Program-made: the position numbers and the translations under genes | The notes under the pieces: generated by a model | Told to the model about the DNA's origin: nothing | Seen by the model: the letters and a program-made list of their open reading frames with translations, nothing else | Databases searched by the model: none | Source: Hydractinia symbiolongicarpus | Taxonomy: Eukaryota; Cnidaria; Hydrozoa; Anthoathecata; Hydractiniidae | Direction: 5' to 3' | DNA length: 60,000 nt | Assembly: GCF_029227915.1 (NCBI RefSeq) | Contig: NC_079887.1 | Coordinates: 23,125,650 to 23,185,649, forward strand | Shown here: one piece after another, positions 12,819 to 23,476 of the stretch | How the letters are laid out: every line of letters begins with the position of its first letter | How positions within the stretch are numbered: position 1 is the stretch's first letter

Positions 12819-13387
12819 TCTATATAATAATACGCCAGTTCTGTCTGTCTGTCACTTTTGCAAAGTGGATAAAATTTCTTTGATAAAATCTATAAAATGT
12901 CGCATAAAAATTTGTTCTGTAAATTAGCAAATTTTGACGTTAAAGCAATATTGACGTCAAAGGAAAGTATATTAAGATTAGTGAAGCCATTAAATTGCAC
13001 TTTTAAATTTAAGGCTAAATAACTTGGAAACAAGTGGAAATAACTGACGTCATCTCCTGCGTAGGTAACTAGGGACCACCTGGGACCAATTTGGGTAAGT
13101 TTCCCAAACCTGGGTCCGCGAATCCGTTTCGGAATGGACGGGTTGATGACGTCACCAAAAAACCCTTCAAACCCTAATATCTCTGCAACCGTTTGTCAAA
13201 AATACACGATCCTATGCATTTTCTTGATCAGCGTTTTAAGATCTATACGATGAAGGCAACAGGCATACACATTTCTGAAAAAAAAAATTGTGTTCTGACA
13301 TGTCTCTGCTGACGTCATCAAAATTTAAATGGCGCTTGTTTTTCTCTGTTCTCCTGCCTAAGTGGATTTTTCCACGGGCCTTATTTT
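12819..13387 (+). mobile_element. Helitron-like element, unit 4 (internally shorter)
   Basis: It begins TCTATATAATAATACGCCAG directly after CTAG of unit 3. The subterminal hairpin GTGGA-TTTT-TCCAC is at 13362-13375, but the final CTAG is degraded to a T-run before the next TC. Body homologous to units 2 and 3. Confidence 0.65.
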
Positions 13388-13816
13388 TCTATATAATAAT
13401 ACGCCAGTTCTGTCTGTCTGTAACAGGCAAAGTGGATATGTTCATTTTCCTTTGGTCTTACCGAAATTTTCTTTGCAGTAACCGAAAAATGCATGTCTAA
13501 TATGTTAAATTTTGTGACGTTACGGCGTGACGTCAATAACACTACTTTAACGTCAATATCCTATATTAATTAAGCCGTTAAAGTGCACTTAAAACTTCGA
13601 GGCCAAATAACTTGGAAACGAGTTGGTGACGTCAATGATTTTCCAACGCGTGGGTAACTAGAGACTACCTAGAGCCAATTTGGGTAATTTTCCCAAACCA
13701 TGGTTTGGGAAAATTACCATGAAAACAAAATTCTAAATTTTTAATGGATAGGTTGCTCACGTCATCCAAATTTTTATCCTGCCTCAGTGGACTTTTCCAC
13801 GGTCCTTATTGCCTAG
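13388..13816 (+). mobile_element. Helitron-like element, unit 5
   Basis: The 5' end is TCTATATAATAATACGCCAG and the 3' end is a GTGGA-CTTT-TCCAC hairpin with terminal CTAG (13813-13816). It is a shorter internal-deletion version (429 bp) and closes the tandem array. Confidence 0.65.
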
Positions 13817-13987
13817 TTTTATTAATAATGGCATCTCGTCCATTATTAAATTATTACATTAGTGCATTATTATCCTTATATTTCCAACGGCTTTAAAGCG
13901 ACATTGGGAGTCTCGAAAGTTTTGTGAAATCTTCATATCCAGACTCCAGCCGAAGCAAAGGTACAGAAATATGTAACTTTTATCTAA

Positions 13988-14245
13988 CTATAGAAAACTT
14001 ACTTTATTTCCTAAAGATTCTTGCAGAAGAAGCAAGAAGTATGCGTCCTTCATGTCCAGTTTGCACATAAAATCCCCTGGCTGCAACATAAATTTTAGGC
14101 AATTCAAACCCTCCATTTTAAAGTGATTGTAAGGGATATGTTTGTTTAGTTCTTTCAAATTCATTATCAGACGGTTGCCTCCATCCTTTTGGTCTACCAA
14201 GAATTATGTTGCTTACAAGTTGCCCTAGGAGAAGATTGCAAACTT
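13988..14245 (-). pseudogene. Reverse-transcriptase fragment (DIRS/Gypsy-like)
   Basis: The minus strand encodes an RT palm fragment. K-D-G-G-N-R precedes L-K-E-L-N-K-H-I-P-Y and K-M-E-G, followed by K-L-D-M-K-D-A-Y-F. The K-D-A-Y-F block is the first catalytic-Asp motif of RTs, and the K-H-I-P-Y...K-M-E-G spacing is what I associate with DIRS-type elements. Only about 70 codons survive; no other RT motif, RNase H or integrase follows. A second relic of the same family is at 34399-34935. Confidence 0.7.
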
Positions 14246-14249
14246 GTAT

Positions 14250-15540
14250 TGTTCCTTTCTTTAACATTGCCCTATTGCCTGATTTACCAGTTCGTGCAAC
14301 ATTATTTTCCTTTCCTTAATGATGGCTGTTGTGGATTTCATTCAAATTTTGATTTTATTTAATGGTCTCCGGCACAAAAGACTCTGTCCCAGTGCATCAA
14401 GACAAAATAACTTTGAAATGTCTTCTACAAAACACGTGCCCCGTGCACAAAATGCTTTTAAATCTAGAGGTCACATCTGACGAACTTTTATAACATGTTC
14501 CCTGGTAAAAATTAATTACGCACGCTTTAATAGAAAATAGGTTTCGCTTACGTTTAGCTTTGCAATAATCTAGTCACACTTTCTTTATGTGCTTCCATTT
14601 TACCACACCCGCATCTCATATTTAGTTTTGTTTTTGATTGACCGAATAATGTACTTTAATGGACCAATTGAATTGTGAATTGGTAAAGGTAGTCTTCTTT
14701 CATTTAAACTGCAGGCTTGAAAAACACGAAACTTTACCTTAGTGTGACTATTTTGATACATTTCAATTGTTGCAAATCTTGTCAATTGTGATATAGCCCT
14801 GACAAAATAATAACTATGGTTATACATTAATTTTCAGCCATTAATTTCTTTATTAGTAACTTTCTTCTGAACAACGTTAAATCATGGATGTTAGTCATTT
14901 TAGCGAAACAGATAAATCGATCGTTTTTTTTACAATTATTGACACTTATGTCAATAAACTTGGTGCATATGTAGAATATTGCAATTAAAAAAAATGTAAT
15001 GCACCATTGCCATTAAAAATAACTTCCTTTCTTTAGGTTAATATCTTTCATATGTGGTCTGTATTTTATCTCTGGTAGCCATATGTTACTATAGCACACC
15101 CTCTGTAACCACCTGCTTACAAACATGTAATAAATGATTATATACAAAGACAACACATTAAAATACTCTCAAGATTCATAAAAATTACATATATTTAAAG
15201 TATACATCATATTGTCCCCCTTCATAAACACCACAAATTTCAAATCACATGTTTTGTGGATTTTGATATGTCGAATCTAAATCCCTAATTTAATTCACAT
15301 ACCACAAATTGTACAAATTGTTTTTTAAATGTCAATATTTTTTTCAATTTTATGACAATACATTCTTTTATATTTAGCTAGGTAACTGAAATGTATATAA
15401 AGAAAAATACATTTTACATCAAAAGTCACCAAAAACTCCACATTTTTCCGCTGTGTCTGAAGATGCAGTATACAGTCAGTACTGTTTGTTAACACTCGAA
15501 GTCCAAATTCGAAACAGTATTGTGTAAAAACTAACATTCT
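14250..15540. other. No gene recognised
   Basis: AT-rich sequence between the RT relic and the right inverted-repeat arm; nothing recognised. Confidence 0.4.
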
Positions 15541-16040
15541 ATAAAGAGTTCAAAAGTCCCTCTAAAATATATCTTTAAAAACAAAAAATTACGATGTTTA
15601 ACATGTAAATTCGGTTACAGGAAATATTGAAATAAATTTTTTAATTAATTAGCTAGCCAAGAATAATGTGGCCTTCAACGAGTTTTATATTGACTGAGTA
15701 ACCAAAAAGCTGAATGAACAAATCTGAAAATGAGAGGATACATATTTGTTATAATTTCGTCGTCCTGTATTTAATATTTTTGATAAAACTTGATATCAGA
15801 TCATCGTCTTTTTGGAACAATGTAGCTATTTAGCAAGCTATGTTAAAGACACCCAGAATGTTGCGGAATCTGGTTATTTTAACTGTTAAACTTGATATTG
15901 TTTCTATCATATGAAAATGTTTTTATCGATAAATGTATTGTAGGAGTTAGATATATAATCATTTCCAATGGTTTTTAGAACTTGTTTTTCGTGCTTGTTT
16001 ACATTTTAAGCTACCATTTTTCTTGGCAATGCCGTTCCAT
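15541..16040 (-). repeat. Right arm of a 0.5-kb inverted repeat
   Basis: Reverse-complement partner of 10026-10545. The blocks occur in mirrored order (AAAAGTCCCTCTA near 15553, CAACGAGTTTTATATTGACT near 15678, TTTTTATCGATAAAT near 15930). It could be the terminus of a large fold-back element or one half of an inverted segmental duplication. Confidence 0.65.
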
Positions 16041-17440
16041 GTCGTCCTGTCGTTAAGAGCGCGACTTGTTAAGGCCCGTTTGCGAACAAAACGTCGTCAA
16101 ATAATAAAGTGATGAAACTGGTGTTGTTGTTTCTGTTTGAAACATTTTATATCCATATTAACTTGCAAGCTAGCTATGCTTTTTTTAAACATAAAGTAAA
16201 AACAAAATAAGAATGATAAAATGTAAATAAAGAGAATGCATAATTCCCTCTTGCTACCATGTTAGATTTTTACTTAAATTAGAGTAAAACAAAAATGGTT
16301 ACCAACGAGAAATAAGACCTCATTGAAAGTTAAACGAAATAATACAAATTTCACACACAATTAAGGTAGAATTGCTAGAAATATTATATGGTACAAGCAC
16401 CTGGCAGGCACGTAAAGTTATTTTATTTTATAATGATCAGTCCGTGCATGTACCCATAGAGGTAGATGTACCGAACTTCCCTTCTGTTTTCTCGTGCACT
16501 GCTTCACGATTTCGTAAGTTTTGTTTACATAACCACATTTAACATGTTCTCAAACTGATTATAAGTTGAATAAAGTGCTGCATTAAAGTCGAAAATCAAA
16601 ATGATGTTTAAAGCACTAGTTGGGAGAAAGGTAAATCTTATCAATTTTACTCAAAGAAAAAACTGGCGGGCAACTCGCGCGCATGTGTTCATTATATTGG
16701 TAAACAATAAAGAATTGAATGATTCGAGAAGAAAAATTCTAGTTTCGTCTCCTTCTCCGTCTCCTCCTCTTTAAAAAAACCAATTTTCCATAATAATTAT
16801 CGATATTCATGCCAATAAACTTAGTGCATGTTTAGATTATGGCATTTATAGATGTTTAAGGTAAGAAAAACAATTTATTGACTGGGATTAGCAATGACGT
16901 AATTTTGTTAGATTGATTTTTCCGTCCAACGTGGTCATTATTACATGTATGTTCGTTACCGAGGTGTTGCTAAGGAAATATATTGTTCCTATGGATATCT
17001 TTATCATTACATAATTATGACGTCATATGTGTTCATAATGACATCATTAAAATCCTTTTTTTATAAAATCAATTCTTTTTTTTCAGTGCTACTAAACATT
17101 AAGGCCCTATCAGCAACTTTTATCAGTAATGTTAGATAAATTCAAAATTATTGTAAAATTGGAAAAATAGTCTACTTTAGGCATGCGTGAGTCATTTTTG
17201 ATCCCAATGACGTCATCATTTAATTTTTCACCTGGAATCGCTTTGTAACAGGACTTAAGTAACTATGCCAAGTTTTATCACCTTAGCACAAGTAGTTTTG
17301 GATTTATAGCCCGCGGGCTACAGTAAACCAACAATGCCCGGTGTTGATAGGGTCAAATTATTATAACTTGATTCTTCTCAAAAAAATCATTTATGCAAAC
17401 TTACTAGATTCATGAGTCCCGTTTTAAGGACTTGAGTTTT
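16041..17440. other. No gene recognised
   Basis: No family-like open frame. A few TGACGTCA sites occur (near 17020 and 17210), but without Helitron termini. Confidence 0.4.
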
Positions 17441-17891
17441 TATATTAGACGTTTCTTTAATTTGTTCCAGTCCTTTCGTATATTTTCAATCCAATTACTA
17501 TGTACCAATTTGGTTTTTTGAATGTATTGAATGATAAACGATCGAATTGATAGATGTATACTTTCAAAAGCGGCATAATTTATGCAGCATGTGCATTCTT
17601 GTCATCGATTTTCTTAGGCGTCATTTAATAGAATAATTGACAGTGAAAAAAAGTTTTATGAATGAAAGGAATGTTTAGTTCTTGTTGTAGACTGTTTGCA
17701 AACCTCTTTAAAATTGATCCAGCTAGGGTGCTTGGGTTTAGGGACATGGTTCGAAACTCTTGTACCTCTTACAGAAGACATGTCCTACTCTTTGTTTGCT
17801 GTATTTTTGTTTGTATGTGCAATTACCTTCCTGGAAAAAGAAAAAATTGCGTCCCTGTATTAGCACACTCTTTAGGGGGGGGGGGGGGCAA

Positions 17892-18742
17892 AACCTTTAG
17901 ACTTTAAATCTAAGACTTAACTAGTGGAGTTTATCATTGTGCCTACGCTTTGTAATTTTATTCTTTGAAGTTCAAAGAGACATGCCTATTCGGTGTCAGT
18001 CACTTTGTAAAGATTAATTAATACTGTAAATATGCAAACGAATGTAACAGTTTTAAATGAATACCTTTCAAGAGATCCGAACATGAAGTTTGTAAGCAAA
18101 AAATTGTTCGTATTATCCAGATACCAACATCCTTGCTTTAAGACTTAATTCAATTAAAAATTACCAGTGATTGGACAGCAGTATGCGTCTTTGGTTTTAA
18201 TGCTAGACTAGTGTTTCGTGATGGCAGGACTAACAAAGTAATGACATGTTATTGATCCCGTGCTAAATGTTTTATAAGAAGAAATCACGACAAAAAAGGT
18301 TATATTTCGCACTACCTTCAACAGCCTTTACATATAATCCTAATAGCTAAAGAATATCAGTTTTGGGACAATCTACATATCAAAGATAGTATTGATTGGT
18401 ATCATCCATATTAACAGAGTAGAAATTAACAAAGCACAAAATTAATGTGCGATAAATTAACGCGAGCTAGAGTCATGAGCGTTAATTACATGTCTAGTTA
18501 TATTCTTGTATTATAGGTACTTCGAAAAGGTTGAAAATTTGGACGTGGTGGCCTAATATGCGGGCAAAGAGGATAGCTACCATTTTTATAAGTTTAAACC
18601 CCTTACTTACATAATTAACATCTTATTAAGTACTTAAATACCAAAATCTTTTGACTAAAATATTGCCGACTGATTCTTTTCAGACAAACAATATCGGATA
18701 TTTCAGCACGTCCAATTACAACGTGTTCGTCTGACCTATCAC
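17892..18742 (+). repeat. 851-bp tandem duplication, copy 1
   Basis: Base-for-base reading shows this block repeated immediately at 18743-19593, with no difference noticed. It contains a degraded 5' region of the small secreted-protein gene: the stretch ATCAAAGATAGTATTGATTG matches the signal-peptide codons of the gene at 36125, but the ATG codons are lost. A G-run ends just before it (17875-17889). Confidence 0.9.
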
Positions 18743-19593
18743 AACCTTTAGACTTTAAATCTAAGACTTAACTAGTGGAGTTTATCATTGTGCCTACGCT
18801 TTGTAATTTTATTCTTTGAAGTTCAAAGAGACATGCCTATTCGGTGTCAGTCACTTTGTAAAGATTAATTAATACTGTAAATATGCAAACGAATGTAACA
18901 GTTTTAAATGAATACCTTTCAAGAGATCCGAACATGAAGTTTGTAAGCAAAAAATTGTTCGTATTATCCAGATACCAACATCCTTGCTTTAAGACTTAAT
19001 TCAATTAAAAATTACCAGTGATTGGACAGCAGTATGCGTCTTTGGTTTTAATGCTAGACTAGTGTTTCGTGATGGCAGGACTAACAAAGTAATGACATGT
19101 TATTGATCCCGTGCTAAATGTTTTATAAGAAGAAATCACGACAAAAAAGGTTATATTTCGCACTACCTTCAACAGCCTTTACATATAATCCTAATAGCTA
19201 AAGAATATCAGTTTTGGGACAATCTACATATCAAAGATAGTATTGATTGGTATCATCCATATTAACAGAGTAGAAATTAACAAAGCACAAAATTAATGTG
19301 CGATAAATTAACGCGAGCTAGAGTCATGAGCGTTAATTACATGTCTAGTTATATTCTTGTATTATAGGTACTTCGAAAAGGTTGAAAATTTGGACGTGGT
19401 GGCCTAATATGCGGGCAAAGAGGATAGCTACCATTTTTATAAGTTTAAACCCCTTACTTACATAATTAACATCTTATTAAGTACTTAAATACCAAAATCT
19501 TTTGACTAAAATATTGCCGACTGATTCTTTTCAGACAAACAATATCGGATATTTCAGCACGTCCAATTACAACGTGTTCGTCTGACCTATCAC
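18743..19593 (+). repeat. 851-bp tandem duplication, copy 2
   Basis: Second, apparently identical unit of the duplication. Apparent identity over 851 bp implies either a very recent event or an assembly duplication. Confidence 0.9.
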
Positions 19594-20639
19594 ACTTACG
19601 GTGAAGAACTTAATATTTCTGTTTGAAATAAATCAACCATAAACAGTTCTTAACCATAACAATTTTAAGAATGCACACAACAAGAACTAGTGAGTATGGT
19701 AAGCCTTGAAAAAATCTAAAAATACTTGGGCAACATTGGTCAAGAACTGCTGTCAACTAGGTTCATGTGTTAGAAAAAGAATGATTTAGGCTAACCAACA
19801 GTACCATAAACCATCTAGGGCAGGTATTGAGTAATCAACCTGTAGTTGGTCATCAGTCCCTGTCCAATTTTGACGAAACTTAAAAAAAGAAGTTTTTTCA
19901 AACATTTACGGGTTAAACTAATTGTCTGTTATGTTGCTTGAATAGATTTTACTCCCTTTTGTTTAGAATTAATTTTGTTTAACTGCTATCTGTAAAGTTC
20001 TATTTATATTGTCTCCAAGTGTGGTTCAAATTGGAGTAGTTTCTATAGAAGTAAACCTCCTTATATTTGACATTGTAATGTTAATCCAAATCTATGTTAT
20101 ATTGCCGCTGCGTGTACTAAGAATAGCTCACAAAATGCAATAAAATCCAGATATTAAAAAGGCTAATTAGATTTGTTTGGTTTTGTACTTAAAATACGTT
20201 ATATTGATTTGAACGTTGACAACCAGTGAAAGTTTAACACAGTGAAACCTTCAAAGCAAGCGTTTGTTTTCGCCTAAATATTTAGGCTGAAATTTGACAG
20301 TTATAATGTGGACATCTTTTCTATTGAAATAGGGAACCAAGTCCTAAGTCTTCTCCAAACATGGACAAGTGAGCCTCAACATGCCTAAAATGAGAGACTC
20401 CAATATAGAAACAGCCTATGTGATTACTTGTGACGAACTTTAGAATTAACTGTCTTTTCATTATATTTTGTCTATGATCGTAGGTTCTTTTGAAAAAACA
20501 TATTCGATTGATAAGTGTACAGTGTAATCTGTGTAAAGCAGACACCGTTGGTGCAAAGAAGATGGCTGCTTTATACGAATGGCAGCTTTATACGAATGGC
20601 TGTTTAATAGGAATTTTTTTCCTTAACTTAATAAACAAA

Positions 20640-23150
20640 CAATTAATCCGTTTTTAATGTTAGTGTTCGTTTTTAAACACTTTAGACAGAATTTTGTGCC
20701 TTAACAGAAGTTGGATAGATTTTCGTTTAGAAAGATAACGATGTCCACAATCCCGGATATAATATTTTAGCAACAGACCGTTTTTGGCTATTTTTTAAAA
20801 GGCCTAGACGGCATCAGTTGTTTAAAAACTTTTATTTGACAGGGGTGTAGACCGTATACCTGGCGTCAAAAATTACGCAAGCTGAAGTTATCACAATCTC
20901 ACATTATGAAACAACCCGCTCAGAAACCCGGAAAGATGCACAAATTAAAGAAATATTGGCTCGCTGACATCAAAAAAAAATTAGTGTTCTTTAAGATTTT
21001 AGATCTATCTATATAACTTTAGTTCCGAGGTCCCTAGTCGCTGTGAACATTGACAAGTAAGCATTGACAAGTGTTACTTACATAGAAACGCCTTTCTCGC
21101 TTGCTTTTGGTAAACAGTTTCGAAATTTCACTCTCCTTTTGCCATAAATTATATCAGGGATTGCCGTTTCTCTTTAATGCGACACAACTAGACGCTCAAA
21201 TTGCTTAGTTTCAGAAATGCAGATAGTCATTAAAACATTAATTTTAAGCAAAAAAAATCAACCTTGTCAAAATAGCAGCATTTGTTGGATTGTGCACAGA
21301 ATGCCTCTTATTGAATCAATAAATTTTCTACTTTTGCTTAAGTTATATTGCAGTAAAAGTAGCTACCTATCTCTATTTAGCCGGCATAAATAGTACTAGC
21401 TACTTAAAAAATTGGCTACTTGTATTTTTTCCTAGCGGCAAGGCACAACACAAGTCGCATCTTATTAAAAATTAGATTGATGAAGATAACAAGAAAAGAA
21501 ATAACAATCTTGTCCGGGATAAAAAACATAAATACATCTAGCTAGATGTCTCGGCTGTCCTCCATCATTATCTACGTTTGCAGTGAAAATCTTAAAATTG
21601 GTTTGTTTAAGATTTATACATATAACATGTAAGAATATTTAAGAATCAATATCTAAACACATCTTCTTTTAAACATTTTGCAACAGGACTGGCCTTTATG
21701 TTGTATTTATTAACAGAATCGGCGATTAAGATTACGATGGTTTGTATTCAAGATGTAGTAGCTACTAACCCCGTGTTTTAAAAAACGTCAATGGAACAAA
21801 AAGCAAGCTATTACTACTCTGTTATTCTGTTACTCAGAACGGCTAATTAACTGCAGCTTCACCGCCAAACTACAGTGTGTTGAAAATTTAGTGAAGCTTT
21901 CCCAGCAATGCAGCATTTTGGGTATACAGTATTTTTCATTAATTCATTTTCGTGCTACTTTAAATAAATAAAAACACAGGTTGCAACCTGTTGTTACCCA
22001 ATCATTGATAAATAATCACTCAGCAATTTTATTTTACGGAAAATCTTTTGTGAAATTTCGAAACTGTATTTGGCTACAACAATTTTATTTAAAAATGTAG
22101 CTAACCGCTAGGAAAGCCACAACCCCATTTGCAGTTGAGTAAAACTGAGATTTGTGATGATAACACAATAATAAATAATCTTAGCTAGGAGAAAAAGATC
22201 TTATACCAAACTGAATAAATCTTAAAAGAATGACAATAGATATAGCCAGCTAGCTACCTGGTTATAGGATGCTACCTCCAAAGTTTACACTTGTAGTTAA
22301 AGTCTTAAAATTGGTTTGTTTAAGATGGTTTACTGTGAAAACATATGAAAAACAAATATAATAAAAGCAAAAAGTTTATAGAAGACAAAAAGGTCCATAA
22401 AAAGGTACAAACCTCCACGCCGTAGCTTTAAAATAGCCGTCGTCAGACTGGCTCTGAATGTTTCACCTTTGTTCGTTAGCATTTGGAAGCCACAAAAAAG
22501 CTTTCTGATTCGTTATTAGTTAATATCAAGTCTTGTCATTGGCCAACTACACGCGAGCGAACTAAAAGAATTCTGCTGGAATTCTGAAATAAAGCTGCAC
22601 ACAGCGATTTTAAACGCACATCATATGGGTATTAATAAAGGAGACAAATAGTAGTTACCTCTTTACAATAATTTACTAAATAACGGTAAATAACGCAGGC
22701 TTTTTAAATGTACTTTGTGTCAACTGCGTTAATGAAACCCTGACAATTAATTTTATAAGACACTCATAAAGCATTACAATTTATTAAAAAATCTTGCTTT
22801 CAGTCTGATTCCTATTTATAAGAGAGTACTAAGATGAAACGAAGAAGGTTAAACAGGCTTCGTGCATGGAAATCAGATCGCCATCTTAAATAAGCGGCTT
22901 AAAACAGCGGTGTAAAGAGACAAACATTAAAGTAATTGTGATGTCATTACGTTGCTCATCGGCAAAATGATCAAACGTTTAGTAGAGCACTTATAGAAAA
23001 TGTTTTTGTACCAAGAAAATCGGCATAATTTTCAAAAGCTTCAACGTTTGATTTGTTGCTCTATCCGAAATAAAGTTGCTGGAAACTTCTACAAAACAGT
23101 ATAATGCTCTGATGTTGTATTTAACATTAGTCTAAAACACATCAATAAGG
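20640..23150. other. No gene recognised; part paralogous to 42700-43260
   Basis: AT-rich. The last part (about 22470-23150) shares blocks with 42960-43260, for example AACACATCAATA with its flanks. A palindrome-like CTTAAAATTGGTTTGTTTAAG motif occurs twice (about 21590 and 22303). Confidence 0.45.
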
Positions 23151-23154
23151 TGCG

Positions 23155-23365
23155 CTTTAAGTACGTTTAATAAAATCTTGCTGGAAAACTTGTTGCACCA
23201 GTCTCCATTTCATTGAATAGTTAATGCAACATTTTTTGACATTTTTCTCCGCAAGTTTCATCTTCGGCACTCTTTATTCTCTCTTCTAGAGATCTTATTT
23301 TTATTGCGACTTCTTTGGCTTTATAAGATGGTGTACTCCTCTTGAAATGCGATGGTACCATTTTT
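23155..23365 (-). pseudogene. Pseudogene of the two-Cys small secreted-protein family
   Basis: The minus strand translates to a close relative of the last two thirds of the gene at 43275-43556: P-S-H then K-E-V-A, a C-G-E-K-C pair and an M-E-T-G-A-T-S-F-P tail. The signal-peptide part is missing; homology ends abruptly at about 23357. A TAA (about 23231-23233) follows the M-L-H stretch where the relative has an Arg codon. The break lies about 110 bp from the 3' end of the RAG1-like gene, so the insertion of that locus may have cut this gene. Confidence 0.75.
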
Positions 23366-23470
23366 TTCATTAATTAATGATAATGGAAACTGCCTTTATA
23401 CAACAGTACCTTTAAATTAGCACTATATAGACTATATATAAACAGTATAGATTTACACAACAACATCACT

Positions 23471-23476
23471 TTTATT
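23471..23476 (-). terminator. Candidate poly(A) signal of the RAG1-like gene
   Basis: AATAAA on the minus strand overlaps the stop codon of the last exon. Confidence 0.5.

Larger units (their letters stand above)
17440..20640 (+). repeat. Segmental duplication, copy A (paralogous to 35470-36140 plus 39000-41380)
   Basis: Long collinear similarity by eye. 17480-17640 matches 35510-35660 (shared CAATCCAATTA, TTTATGCAGCATGTGCAT). 18060-18420 matches 35830-36160. 18540-19620 matches 39040-39250. 20510-20600 matches 41200-41280. In the other copy the block is interrupted by an intact small secreted-protein gene and by inverted repeats. In copy A the corresponding gene start is destroyed. Confidence 0.7.

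Noticed and set aside
17892-19593. 851-bp direct repeats as LTRs
   Set aside because: The two copies are directly adjacent with no internal retroelement, and lack TG..CA ends and a primer-binding site.
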